Shown: piece after piece, positions 52,432 through 62,100 of the stretch
Layout of the letters: every line of letters starts with the position of its first letter
How positions within the stretch are numbered: position 1 is the stretch's first letter
Assembly (NCBI RefSeq): GCF_001748085.1
Contig: NZ_BBZK01000005.1
Span: 186,001-250,000 of the forward strand
Length of the DNA stretch: 64,000 nt
DNA from: Streptomyces sp. TP-A0874
GTDB taxonomy: Bacteria > Actinomycetota > Actinomycetes > Streptomycetales > Streptomycetaceae
Direction of reading: 5' to 3'
Notes under the pieces: generated by a model
What the model saw: only the letters and a program-made list of their open reading frames with translations
The model's database searches: none
What the model was told of the DNA's origin: nothing
Made by a program: the position numbers and the translations under genes

Positions 52432-52540
52432 CCTGCGCGGGGCAGGACTGCGCTCTCCTGGGAGGAGGGTTACGGCGCAGGGCCGGTGGAGGCCGGACGC
52501 GAGGCAGGGACCCGTGAGACGGCAGGGGCGCGGAAGTCCC

Positions 52541-52575
52541 CTTCTGACCCACCTCCCGCAGGGAGTGGGTCAGAA
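52541..52575. terminator. Terminator between marR-like and aminotransferase genes
   Basis: CTTCTGACCCA pairs with TGGGTCAGAAG and CTCCC with GGGAG (one bulged base) around GCA. It stands about 90 bases past the MarR gene stop. Confidence 0.7.
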
Positions 52576-52666
52576 GACGCGCCTGAACCTGATGGTCCGT
52601 CCGAGCCGGGGCCTCCTGGCGCCGGCGAGGGTGACCGCCCGCGGCGACTCTCCGGTCATGGCAGTC

Positions 52667-53152
52667 CTACCTCGCGTCCTGGTCACCCTGGTGGACACCG
52701 TCCACGACCTTGTCGAGCAGGGAGAAGAGCATCTCCCACTCCTTCTCGGTGAGGACGGTGCCCAGTCGCTCGTACGCGTCGCGCACCGCGGGCAGCGCAT
52801 CGTCCTTCAGCGCCCTGCCCTTCTCCGTGAGCAGCACGTGCACCAGCCGGCGGTCCGTCTCCGAACGCTGCCGCTGCACCAGCCCGCTACGCTGGAGCCG
52901 GTCCACGACCCCCACCACGACGGGCTGGTCGAGCAGGGCGGCCTCGGCGAGGGCGGAGATGCTCTGTCCTTCCTTCTCCCAGAGCACCCGGATCACCCGC
53001 CACTGCGGCTGGGTCAGTCCGAACTGACCGAAGATCGCACGGAACTCCGGGGCGACGGCCTGCTGGGTGCGCAGCAGCATCGTCTGCAAGGAGCGCGCGT
53101 AACGCGGTACGGGCGTCTCTCCCTCAGGCACGAGCCCCGGATCAGTTTCCAT
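52667..53152 (-). CDS. MarR-family transcription regulator
   Basis: A 161-residue MarR protein. The winged helix covers LTQPQWRVIRVLWE, SISALAEAALLDQPVVVGVVDRLQRSGLV and the wing RRLVHVLLTEKG (pieces). No ribosome site precedes it: the proposed -10 box predicts transcription starting at about 53153, so METDPGLV at 53152 would be a leaderless start; ATG 53158 (MSMETD) is the alternative. It is the likely repressor of this locus and probably of itself, through TCATTA/TAATGA. Confidence 0.9.
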   Translation of the reverse strand: METDPGLVPEGETPVPRYARSLQTMLLRTQQAVAPEFRAIFGQFGLTQPQWRVIRVLWEKEGQSISALAEAALLDQPVVVGVVDRLQRSGLVQRQRSETDRRLVHVLLTEKGRALKDDALPAVRDAYERLGTVLTEKEWEMLFSLLDKVVDGVHQGDQDAR

Positions 53153-53154
53153 GC

Positions 53155-53188
53155 TCATTATGTTTGTACTAATGATTGAGGCTGTCAA
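53155..53188 (-). promoter_or_regulatory. Promoter/operator of the marR-like gene
   Basis: Minus strand: TTGACA (53188-53183), 17 bases, AAACAT (53165-53160). The inverted repeat TCATTA-N9-TAATGA spans 53155-53175, over the -10 and the start, a typical autorepression site for a MarR protein. Confidence 0.62.
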
Positions 53189-53374
53189 GGTGCTGCGTGA
53201 CGCCGGGATCGCACGCGGCCCGACCGGGGCGAACAGTCTCCCCATTCTGCCCGTGAACCGCAGCCGGGGCGTCCGCATCTCGGCAGGACGGGACCACGTT
53301 CCCGGGAGCGCGGCCTGGCCGCGCTGTCTCGGCAGCGCCGCCTCTCGCACGACGACGGCCTCTCGGGTGCGCGG

Positions 53375-53716
53375 TCACGGCGCCTTGGGTGACTCCTTCA
53401 GCGCGTGCAGGGCGAGCATGGAGTGCGCGTAGCTGCCTCCGGCCCGCATCTCGGCGGCCACCCAGATCGCCTCCATGATCTGCTGCGGGGTCGCCCCCTT
53501 GCTCTCCGCGAGCTTGGTGTGCCCCTGGATGCAGTACGGGCACTGGGTCACGTGCGCCACCGCCACCGCGATCAGCTGCTTGGTCTGCTGGGTGAGCGCG
53601 CCGTCGGCGAAGACGGCGTGGCCGAAGTCGTCGAAGGCCTGGTGGATCTCGGGGGCGAGTTCTTTCCGCCAGTTGGCGAGTTGAGGGGTGACGGGGTGGT
53701 AGACGTCGTCGCTCAC
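53375..53716 (-). CDS. AhpD-like CMD-family protein with CxxC
   Basis: A 113-residue alkylhydroperoxidase-AhpD-fold protein. The redox pair is intact (TQCPYCIQGHTKLA), followed by GATPQQIMEAIWVAAEMRAG. I chose the GTG at 53716 (VSDDVYHP), preceded by GGAGAG; the frame can be read up to 53758. It could reduce peroxides with a dithiol partner. It lies beside E2, and AhpD uses dihydrolipoyl proteins in mycobacteria, so a link to the adjacent lipoyl enzyme is possible. Confidence 0.87.
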   Translation of the reverse strand: MSDDVYHPVTPQLANWRKELAPEIHQAFDDFGHAVFADGALTQQTKQLIAVAVAHVTQCPYCIQGHTKLAESKGATPQQIMEAIWVAAEMRAGGSYAHSMLALHALKESPKAP

Positions 53717-53823
53717 GGCTCTCTCCGGTTCTCGTCGCTTGGCGGTGTCTCGCATCACTGGAGGTCTCGTCGCGCCTGCCGCCGAGCCCGCCGGCGCCGC
53801 GCGGGCCTTTTCGTCGCCGGCTG

Positions 53824-55143
53824 TCAGACGACGATGCGCAGGGGGTTTTCGAGGATCGTCCCGAGGTCGGCCAGGAAGGCGGCGCCGGACGCTCCGTCGA
53901 GCACCCGGTGGTCGATGGAGAGGGTCAGCGCCATGGTGGTGCCGGCCTCGAGTCCGCCCTCGCGGACCACCGCCTTCGGCTGGGCCGCGCCGACGGCGAG
54001 GATCGCGGCCTGCGGGGGGTTGATGACGGCGGTGAAGTGGTCGATCCCGTACGGCCCGAGGTTGCTGACGGTGAAGGTGCCGCCGCTGAGTTGGTCCAGG
54101 CTCAGGTGACCGGAGCGGGCCTTGGCGGCCAGCGTGTGCGCTTCCTCGGCGATCGCGGTGAGGGGTTTGCGGTCGGCGTCGTGGACGACGGGCACGGTCA
54201 GCCCGTCGTCGAGCGCCACCGCGATCCCGACGTGCACCCGCCGGTGACGCAGGATGCGGGTCTCGTCCCAGGAGGCGTTCACCTCCGGATGGGCGCGCAG
54301 CGCGACGGCGCAGGCCTTGACGATCAGGTCGTTGACGCTGATCCGCGGCCCCTGCTCGCCGAGGCGCTGGTTGATCTCGGCGCGGAAGGCGAGCAGCGGC
54401 TCGGCGTCGACGGCCGAGGTCAGGTAGAAGTGCGGGGCCTGCTGGGTGCTCTGGGTCAGTCGCTGCGCGGTGATCCGGCGGACGTTGCTGAGCGGCACCT
54501 CCTCGGACTCCGGCTCCTCCCGTGCCCCCGGGGCCGGGGCGGCGGCCTCCGGCCGCGGGGCTTCGCGGGCCGGCTCGGGGGCGGCTTCCGCGGGCCGCGG
54601 CGCGGTGGGCGGTTCGATGGGCCCGGGGCGCTCTCCGCGCTGGGCGATGGCCTCGTCGACGTCGGCCCGCACCACGCGTCCACCGGGTCCGCTGCCGGTG
54701 AGGTTGGCGATGTCGATGCCGTGCTGGCCGGCGAGGAGTCGGGCGAGCGGGGAGGTCGGCACCCGGCCGGACGGTGTCGGCTCGCCCCGCTCGGGCTGAC
54801 CGCCGGGGGAGGGCCGGGCGGGCTGTTCGGGGCGTTCCGCCGCGCTGGGAGCCGGGGCTTCCGTGGTCTGCTCCGGTGCCGCTTCGGGGGCGGCCGGTGC
54901 GCTCTCCGGTTCCTCGCCGACGATCGCGACGGGGGTGCCGATCGGCACCGACTCACCCTCCTGCACCAGGATGCGGGTGAGCGGGCCATCGTCGTAGGCC
55001 TCCAGCTCCATCATCGCCTTGTCGGTCTCGATCTCGGCGATGACGTCGCCTCGCTGGATCTGGTCGCCTTCCTGTTTGAGCCAGCGGCTGAGCGTGCCCT
55101 CCTCCATCGTGTCGGACAGCCGGGGCATCTGGATCTCGGTCAT
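53824..55143 (-). CDS. 2-oxoacid dehydrogenase E2 (dihydrolipoyl acyltransferase)
   Basis: A 439-residue E2. One lipoyl domain (Lys42 in [15 protein letters not shown]) comes first, then an Ala/Pro linker, a peripheral-subunit-binding domain ([15 protein letters not shown]), a second linker and the acyltransferase domain with [13 protein letters not shown] carrying the active His and Asp. One lipoyl domain fits acetoin or branched-chain types as well as pyruvate. Start ATG overlaps E1 beta by four bases. No E3 gene is in this window. Confidence 0.92.
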   Translation of the reverse strand: MTEIQMPRLSDTMEEGTLSRWLKQEGDQIQRGDVIAEIETDKAMMELEAYDDGPLTRILVQEGESVPIGTPVAIVGEEPESAPAAPEAAPEQTTEAPAPSAAERPEQPARPSPGGQPERGEPTPSGRVPTSPLARLLAGQHGIDIANLTGSGPGGRVVRADVDEAIAQRGERPGPIEPPTAPRPAEAAPEPAREAPRPEAAAPAPGAREEPESEEVPLSNVRRITAQRLTQSTQQAPHFYLTSAVDAEPLLAFRAEINQRLGEQGPRISVNDLIVKACAVALRAHPEVNASWDETRILRHRRVHVGIAVALDDGLTVPVVHDADRKPLTAIAEEAHTLAAKARSGHLSLDQLSGGTFTVSNLGPYGIDHFTAVINPPQAAILAVGAAQPKAVVREGGLEAGTTMALTLSIDHRVLDGASGAAFLADLGTILENPLRIVV

Positions 55144-56171
55144 GACGCTTCCTCACCGGGTCCGGACGGATGGGAGTGGGGCGTGAAGCGGGTGGCCTCC
55201 AGGACCTCCCGGACCACTCGGAGCAGCGCGTCGGCATCCGGCAGGGCGGCCAGCTCCAGCGGTTTGGCGTACGGGAGGGGCACCTCGGCGGCGGCGACCC
55301 GGCGGACCGGCGCGTCCAGGTAGTCGAAGGCGCCCTCCTGGATGGTGGCCGCGATCTCGGCGCCGACGCCGTAGCTGAGCCAGTCGTCCTCCAGGACGAT
55401 CGCACGACTGGTCTTGCGCACCGAGGCGCACACCGTCCGGCGGTCGAGCGGGCGGAGGCTGCGCAGATCGATCACCTCGGCCTGGACGCCCTCCTCCTCC
55501 AGTCTGCGGGCGACGTCCAGGGCGACGGCGGCGGCCCGGGAGTAGGCGACGATGGTGAGGTCGGTGCCCTCCTTGGTGACGGCGGCGGTGCCGATGGGCA
55601 CGGTGTGTTCGCCGTCGGGCACCTCCCCCTTCGTGTTGTAGAGCGACAGGTTCTCCAGGAAGATCACCGGGTCGTCGTCGCGCACCGCGCTGACCAGCAG
55701 GCCCTTGGCGTCGGCGGGGGTGGAGGGGGCGACCACCTTCAGGCCGGGCACGTGCGCGTAGAAGACCTCGAAGTTCTGCGAGTGGGTGGCGGCGAGTTGC
55801 TGGCCGCCGCCGCCCGGGGTGCGGATCACCATGGGCACGGAGGTCTGGCCGCCGAACATGCCGCGCATCTTGGCGGCGCAGTTGATGATCTGGTCGATGG
55901 CGAGCAGGCTGAAGTTGATCGTCATGATCTCCACGACGGGCCGCAGGCCGAGCATGGCCGCTCCGACCGCGGCGCCGACGAAGCCCTCCTCGCAGATGGG
56001 CGTGTCCCGCACCCGGCGCGGCCCGAACTCGTCCAGCAGGCCGGCCGTGATCTTGTACGAGCCCTCGAAGACGCCGATCTCCTCGCCGATGAGGAGGACG
56101 TCCTCGTCCCGGAGCATCTCCTCGCGCAGCGTGTCGTGCAGCGCCTGCCGGTAGCTGAGGTTCTCGGCCAC
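55140..56171 (-). CDS. 2-oxoacid dehydrogenase E1 beta subunit
   Basis: A 343-residue E1 beta. It has the transketolase-like N-terminal [25 protein letters not shown] (pieces) and the [13 protein letters not shown] stretch [17 protein letters not shown], then the C-terminal [12 protein letters not shown]. It forms the TPP site with the E1 alpha subunit encoded just upstream. GTG start at 56171, two bases after the E1 alpha stop. Confidence 0.92.
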   Translation of the reverse strand: MAENLSYRQALHDTLREEMLRDEDVLLIGEEIGVFEGSYKITAGLLDEFGPRRVRDTPICEEGFVGAAVGAAMLGLRPVVEIMTINFSLLAIDQIINCAAKMRGMFGGQTSVPMVIRTPGGGGQQLAATHSQNFEVFYAHVPGLKVVAPSTPADAKGLLVSAVRDDDPVIFLENLSLYNTKGEVPDGEHTVPIGTAAVTKEGTDLTIVAYSRAAAVALDVARRLEEEGVQAEVIDLRSLRPLDRRTVCASVRKTSRAIVLEDDWLSYGVGAEIAATIQEGAFDYLDAPVRRVAAAEVPLPYAKPLELAALPDADALLRVVREVLEATRFTPHSHPSGPGEEAS

Positions 56172-56173
56172 GG

Positions 56174-57322
56174 TCAGCTCCCTCCCCGTTCGCCGGTGTT
56201 GCGGCCGCCGCCGCTTGCCCCGGTCGCGCCGCGGTCACCGGCGAGCTGCCGTTCGGTCAGCACCGGGTCGCCGGGCAGCCCGGTGTGGATGTTGGCGACC
56301 TCGGTGGCGTACATGTGGTCGAAGAGGGTCTCGGTGGACGGTGGCGGGCTGTTGTCGGCGAAGTCGACGGCCTCGGTCACCACCCGGTCGGCCTGGTCGT
56401 CGATCCGCTGGGCCGTCTCCTCGCTGAGCACCCCGGCGTCGATGAGCCTGGCCCGGTAGGCGGGCAGCGGGTCCTTCTCCCGCAGCTGCCGGGTCTCCTC
56501 GGCGGAGCGGTAGCGGGCGGGGTCGACGACCGAGTGCCCGCGCAGCCGGTAGCTGATGGTCTCCAGCAGCACGGGCCGGTGCTGGGTGCGGGCCAGCTCC
56601 AGCGCCGAGCTGGCCGCCTCGCGGACGGTGAGCACATCGTCCCCGTCGACGCGCTCCCCGGGGATGCGGTAGGAGCAGCCGCGGCGGAACAGCTCCGGCT
56701 CACCGGAGGCCGCTTCGACCGTGGTGCCCATGCCGAGCTGGTTGTTGACGATGACGTAGAGGATGGGCAGGCCCCATACGGCGGCGAGGTTCAGCGTTTC
56801 GTGGAACGCCCCGATGTTGGTGGTGCCGTCGCCCAGCAGGCACATCACCGCCTCGCTGTCCGGCCCCGCCTCGCCGCGGTAGGAGATCGCCAGGGCCGCG
56901 CCGGTGGCGGGTGGCATCTGGCCGCCCACGACGCCGTAGCCGCCGAGCAGCCGCAGGCTGTCGTCGAACAGGTGCATGGAGCCGCCCAGTCCGCCGGACA
57001 TGCCCGTCCGGCGGCCGAACAGTTCCGCCATCACCCGGCCGGGTTCGGTCCCGCGGGCGAGCGCGTAGCCGTGTTCCCGGTAGGTGGTGAACAGGTAGTC
57101 GGTGGAGCGCAGCGCGGCCATCAGCCCGACCACGGTCGCCTCTTCGCCGAGGTTGAGGTGGCAGTAGCCGCCGATCTTCGCCCGGGTGTACATCTCGGCG
57201 GAGCGCAGTTCGAAGGCCCGGATCAGCGCCATCTGCCGGTAGTAGTCGCGCAGCGCCTCGGGGTCCTCCGCGGCGAGGTCGGGGGGCTGCGTCTCGTGGT
57301 GGCCGGGCGTGCTCGGGGCCAT
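56174..57322 (-). CDS. 2-oxoacid dehydrogenase E1 alpha subunit
   Basis: A 382-residue E1 alpha. The TPP motif GDGTTNIGAFHETLNLAAVW and the phosphorylation-loop region YRLRGHSVVDPARYRSAEE are present, together with GGLGGSMHLFD. The last 40 residues are a polar tail. ATG at 57322 (MAPSTPGHHE). Operon order is E1 alpha, E1 beta, E2, downstream of the CBS gene. The substrate (pyruvate, acetoin or branched 2-oxo acid) is not settled by motifs. Confidence 0.92.
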   Translation of the reverse strand: MAPSTPGHHETQPPDLAAEDPEALRDYYRQMALIRAFELRSAEMYTRAKIGGYCHLNLGEEATVVGLMAALRSTDYLFTTYREHGYALARGTEPGRVMAELFGRRTGMSGGLGGSMHLFDDSLRLLGGYGVVGGQMPPATGAALAISYRGEAGPDSEAVMCLLGDGTTNIGAFHETLNLAAVWGLPILYVIVNNQLGMGTTVEAASGEPELFRRGCSYRIPGERVDGDDVLTVREAASSALELARTQHRPVLLETISYRLRGHSVVDPARYRSAEETRQLREKDPLPAYRARLIDAGVLSEETAQRIDDQADRVVTEAVDFADNSPPPSTETLFDHMYATEVANIHTGLPGDPVLTERQLAGDRGATGASGGGRNTGERGGS

Positions 57323-57354
57323 CGTCGGATACCTCCTGCGTGACGGCGGGGATG

Positions 57355-57822
57355 TCAGCTGCCCGGTGGGGGTTCCTGACGGGCGAACCGGTCGGCTCCG
57401 GCATGGCACTTGGGGCAGTGCGCGGGGGGCTGTTGACCGCGGGTCACCTCGCCGCAGACGCCGCAGGCCCACTCGGTGGTGAGCAGCGCCATGACGTCGG
57501 AGCGGCTGACGATGCCGACCAGGGCCCGGCCGGAGAGCACCGGGACGCGGCGGATGCGCCGGTCGACGAGCAGGTGGCGCACCTCGTCGACGTCGGTGTC
57601 CTCGGTGACGCTGATGACCGCGGAGGTCATGATGGCCGCGGCGGTGCTGCCCGAGCGGGACAGCAGGTCGTACTCGCTGACCACCCCGACGACGGCGCCG
57701 GTGTCGTCGATCACCGGGACGGCGCTGATCCGCCGGCCGTGCAGCACGGCGGCGACGTCCGGTGGGGAGGCGTCCTCCGCCACGGTGACGACGGGGGCGG
57801 TCATGATCTCCTTGACCTTCAT
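57355..57822 (-). CDS. CBS-pair protein with C-terminal zinc ribbon
   Basis: A 155-residue protein. Two CBS domains occupy about residues 1-60 (MKVKEIMTAPVVTVAED) and 65-122 (IMTSAVISVTEDTDVDEV). A rubredoxin-like ribbon (CGVCGEV and CPKCHAG) ends the protein. CBS pairs bind adenine nucleotides; the ribbon may sense redox state or bind zinc. It is 32 bases upstream of the E1 alpha gene and may regulate that complex. Confidence 0.87.
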   Translation of the reverse strand: MKVKEIMTAPVVTVAEDASPPDVAAVLHGRRISAVPVIDDTGAVVGVVSEYDLLSRSGSTAAAIMTSAVISVTEDTDVDEVRHLLVDRRIRRVPVLSGRALVGIVSRSDVMALLTTEWACGVCGEVTRGQQPPAHCPKCHAGADRFARQEPPPGS

Positions 57823-57864
57823 CGCGGCTCGGCCTCCTCGCTGCTCGCCCGGCGCGGCCCCGGT

Positions 57865-58872
57865 TCAGCCGGCACGGTGCGCCCCCAGCACGGAGACCGC
57901 CTCGCGGACCATCTGCTGGGTGAAGCCCCATTCGTTGTCGTACCAGCTCATGATCTTGAGCAGGGTGCCGTCGACCACCCGGGTCATGGCGGCGTCCACG
58001 ATCGAGGCCCGGGGGTCGCCGGCGATGTCGGTGGAGACGATGGGCACCTCGGAGACGCCGAGGATGCCGCGGTAGCGGTCGCTCGCCGCCTCCTCGCGGA
58101 AGATGTCGTTGACCTCCTCGGCGGTGGTGGAGCGGGAGGTGACCAGCACGACGTCCGCGATCGATCCGACCGGGATCGGCACCCGGATGGCGACGCCGTC
58201 GAACCGCCCGGCCAGCTGAGGCAGCGCCTTGGTGGTGGCGAGCGCGGCCCCCGTACTGGCCGGGAGCATGTTGACCGCCCCGGCCCGGCCTCGCCGGAAG
58301 TCCTTGCTCGGACCGTCGATGAGGTGCTGGCTGGAGGTGTAGGCGTGGACGGTGGACATGATGGCCCGCTCCACCCCGATGCGTCGTTCCACCACCTCCA
58401 CCACCGGGGTGATGCAGTTGGTGGTGCAGCTCGCGCAGGAGACGATCCGCTGCTCCTCGGGGCTCTGGTTCACGCCGTGCACCACGGTGGCCACCTTCTC
58501 CGTCTTCGCCGGCGCGGAGAGGATGACGAAGCGGGCGCCGGCGCTGAGGTGGCGCTTCAGATCGTCCTCGCGGGTGAAGATCCCGGTGCACTCCAGGACG
58601 AGGTCGACGCCGAGGTCGCCCCACGGCAGCTCGGCCGGGTCCTTCCTGCTGTAGACGGGGATGTTCCGCCCGTCGACGACGAGCGCGTCGCCGACCGCGG
58701 CGACCGGTTTGGAGTAGCGGCCGTAGACGCTGTCGTAGGCCATGAGGTAGGCGAGGTTGTCCACCGGGACGAGATCGTTGACCGCGGCGACCTCGACACC
58801 GTCGGTGTCCAGCAGGATCTTCAGCGCCGCTCGGCCGATGCGCCCGAGCCCGTTGATGGCGACCTTCCCCAT
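57865..58872 (-). CDS. gap: Type I glyceraldehyde-3-phosphate dehydrogenase
   Basis: A 335-residue GAPDH. The NAD motif INGLGRIGRAAL and the active site SCASCTTNC with catalytic Cys, plus HAYTSSQHLIDG, are intact; ends SWYDNEWGF near the C-terminus. The gene sits away from a glycolytic pgk-tpi cluster, next to nitrate-respiration genes, so it looks like a condition-specific second copy. ATG at 58872. The gene upstream of it on the other strand is narG. Confidence 0.93.
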   Translation of the reverse strand: MGKVAINGLGRIGRAALKILLDTDGVEVAAVNDLVPVDNLAYLMAYDSVYGRYSKPVAAVGDALVVDGRNIPVYSRKDPAELPWGDLGVDLVLECTGIFTREDDLKRHLSAGARFVILSAPAKTEKVATVVHGVNQSPEEQRIVSCASCTTNCITPVVEVVERRIGVERAIMSTVHAYTSSQHLIDGPSKDFRRGRAGAVNMLPASTGAALATTKALPQLAGRFDGVAIRVPIPVGSIADVVLVTSRSTTAEEVNDIFREEAASDRYRGILGVSEVPIVSTDIAGDPRASIVDAAMTRVVDGTLLKIMSWYDNEWGFTQQMVREAVSVLGAHRAG

Positions 58873-59192
58873 GACACATGTCCCTTCTGGGTATCTTTGC
58901 CTCTTATCTCCTATCACTGAACGTCGCCGCGGGCAGCCGCGGGCGGAGCCGCCCGGACCCCGACGACCGGGCCGGCGGCCGGACCCGCCGCAGCGGGCCG
59001 CGCGTCGCGGAATGAGCCGTTCGTGTTCCGGCCGAGGCAGACGGTGCCTCCCGCAGCGGGTCTGCGTCCGGGGCGCCGGAGCAGGGGTGAGACTTCGGGC
59101 AGACACCCGCGGAGCCGCTGGCGGCCGCCGTCGGGGACAGGGCGGAACCGGAGGCGGAAGGCCGAGCGGAAGAGGTGCGCGAGGTGGGCGGA
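58873..59192. promoter_or_regulatory. Divergent promoter region of gap and narG
   Basis: About 320 bases between divergently transcribed gap and narG. It must hold both promoters. The part beside gap is AT-richer (TATCTTTGCCTCTTATCTCC). I found no convincing DevR, Fnr or Crp palindrome by eye. Confidence 0.5.
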
Positions 59193-62100
59193 GTGAGCAC
59201 GGACCGCTCCGATGCCGCGGTCGAGCGGCTGATGCGCTCGGCACAGTTCTTCTTCCCCGGCGAGCAGTCCGCCGACCGCCGGGTGCTGCACCGGAAAGGC
59301 GGCCGGCAGGCGGAGGAGTTCTACCGGGAGCGCTGGCGCCACGACCGCGAGGTCCGCTCCACACACGGCGTCAACTGCACCGGCTCCTGCTCGTGGAAGG
59401 TGTACGTCAAGGACGGCCTGATCACCTGGGAGACCCAGGCCACCGACTACCCCTCGGTGGGGCCCGACTCCCCCGAGTACGAGCCCCGGGGCTGCCCGCG
59501 CGGCGCCTCCTTCTCCTGGTACACCTACTCGCCCACCCGGATCCGCTACCCGTACGTGCGCCGCCCGCTCCTCGAACTGTGGCGGGAGGCGAAGGAGCGC
59601 ACCGACGACCCGGTGGCGGCCTGGGAGTGGCTCACGGCCGACCCGGAGCGGTCCGCCCGGTACAAGCGGGTGCGCGGCAAGGGCGGTTTCGTGCGGTGCG
59701 GCTGGCCCGAGGTGGCCGAGCTCGTCGCCGCGGCCCACGTGCACACCGTGAAACGCCACGGCCCCGACCGGATCGTCGGCTTCTCCCCGATCCCGGCGAT
59801 GTCGATGACCTCGTACGCGATCGGCACCCGCTTCCTGTCGATGATCGGCGGGACCATCTCATCGTTCTACGACTGGTACGCCGACCTGCCGATGGCCTCC
59901 CCCCAGGTCTTCGGCGACCAGACCGACGTGCCGGAGTCCGGCGACTGGTGGAACGCCGGCTACCTGATCGTCTGGGGCACCAACCTGCCGATCACCCGCA
60001 CCCCGGACGCGCACTTCATGACCGAGGCCCGCTACCGGGGGCAGAAGGTCGTCGTGGTCTCCCCCGACTTCAGCGACCACACGAAGTTCGCCGACGACTG
60101 GCTGGCCGCCGCACCCGGCACCGACGGGGCGCTGGCGATGGCGATGGGCCACGTGATCCTCACCGAGTTCTACCGCGACCGGCAGGTGCCCTACTTCACC
60201 GAGTACGCCAAGACCTACACCGACCTCCCCTTCCTCGTCCGGCTGACCGAGCGGGAGGGCGCCCACGTACCGGAGAAGTTCCTCACCGCCGCCGACCTCG
60301 CCCCGGGTGCGGCCGGTGCGCAGAGCACCGACGGGCAGGAGGCCGCCGACTTCAAGACCGTGCTGCTGGACGCCCGCACCGGCCGCCCGGTCGTCCCCGG
60401 CGGCTCGATCGGCTTCCGCTGGACGCCCTCCGGCCAGGGCCACTGGAACCTCCGGCTCGGCGACGTCGACCCGCTGCTCTCCCTGCACGCCCGACCGGAG
60501 GCGACCGCGGTGCCGGTCGACCTGCCCCGGTTCGACACCGGCCCCGGCCGTCCCGGAGCGGAACGCTCCGGCGCCACCGAGTCCGGCGGGGTGCTGCGCC
60601 GCGGGGTACCGGCCACCCGGATCGACGGCCAGCTGGTCACCACCGTGCTCGACCTCGTCCTCGCCCAGTACGGGGTGGCCCGCGACGGCCTGCCGGGCGA
60701 CTGGCCCACCGGCTACGACGACCCCGACCAGCCCTACACCCCCGCCTGGCAGGAGCCCATCACCTCGGTGCGGGCCGGAGTCGTCGCCCGAGTGGCCCGC
60801 GAGTTCGCCCGCAACGCCGAGCGGACCCGAGGCCGCTCGATGATCGCCATGGGGGCCGGCACCAACCACTGGTTCCACTCGGACCAGATCTACCGCACCT
60901 TCCTCTCCCTGCTGATGCTCACCGGCAGCCAGGGGGTGAACGGCGGCGGCTGGGCGCACTACGTCGGCCAGGAGAAGGTCCGGCCGCTGACCGGATGGTT
61001 CCACCTCGCCTTCGGCCTGGACTGGCAGCGCCCCACCCGCCATATGGTCGGCACCCCGCTGTGGTGGCTGGCCACCGACCAGTGGCGGTACGAGGCGTTC
61101 GGCGCCGACACCCTGGCCAGCCCGCTCGGCCCCGGCCGGACAGCCGGACGCACCCTGCCGGACTGCAACGCGCTGGCCGCCCGGCTGGGCTGGATGCCCT
61201 CCCACCCCGCCTTCGACCGCAACCCGCTGGACCTGTGCGACGAGGCGGAACGAGCCGGCAAGGACGTCCCCGAGCACATCGTCGAGGAGCTCAAGGCGGG
61301 CCGCCTCCGGTTCGCCGCCGAGGACCCGGACGACCCGGCCAACTTCCCCCGGGTGCTCACCATCTGGCGGGCCAACCTCTTCGCCTCCTCGATGAAGGGC
61401 CACGAGTACCTGCTGCGCCACCTGCTCGGCACCGACGACGCGGTCACCGCCACCGAGACCCCACCCGGGCTGCGCCCCACCGAGGTCGTCTGGCGCGACC
61501 AGGCGCCCGTCGGCAAGCTCGACCTGTCGGTCGCCGTCGACTTCCGGATGACCAGCACCTGCCTCTTCTCCGACGTGGTGCTGCCCGCGGCCACCTGGTA
61601 CGAGAAGTACGACCTCTCCTCCACCGACATGCACCCCTTCGTGCACGCCTTCACCCCGGCGATCGCGCCCCCCTGGGAGACCCGCACCGACTTCGACGTC
61701 TTCCACACCGTCGCCGCCGAGTTCTCCCGACTGGCCGCCACCCACCTCGGGGTGCGCCGGGACGTGATCGCCGCACCGCTGGCCCACGACACCCCCGACG
61801 AACTCGCCCAGCCGCACGGCAGGGTGCGGGACTGGAAGGCCGGCGAGTGCGAGCCCGTGCCCGGGAAGACCATGCCGAAGCTGGTCGTCATCGAGCGGGA
61901 CTACGCCGCGGTCGCCGAGAAACTGGGCGCCGTCGGACCGCTGCTGGACACCCTCGGCACCAGCACCAAGGGCGTCACCTGGCTGCCCGGCGCGGAGCTG
62001 GACCGGCTGCGCCGGAGCAACGGAGCGGTCCGCGGCGGGGTGGCCGACGGCCGTCCGTCCATCGCCCGCGACGACCAGTTCTGCCAGGCGATCCTGGCGC

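Noticed and set aside
52376..52450. Guanidine-I (ykkC) riboswitch, suggested by GTCCGAGAG before the aminotransferase
   Set aside because: The other conserved ykkC blocks (CTAGGGTTCCG and the ACGG/GGGA blocks) are absent; kept only as an unclassified structured leader.
59859..61817. 652-codon antisense frame inside narG
   Set aside because: Gly/Val-rich shadow of narG; narG is intact in its own frame.
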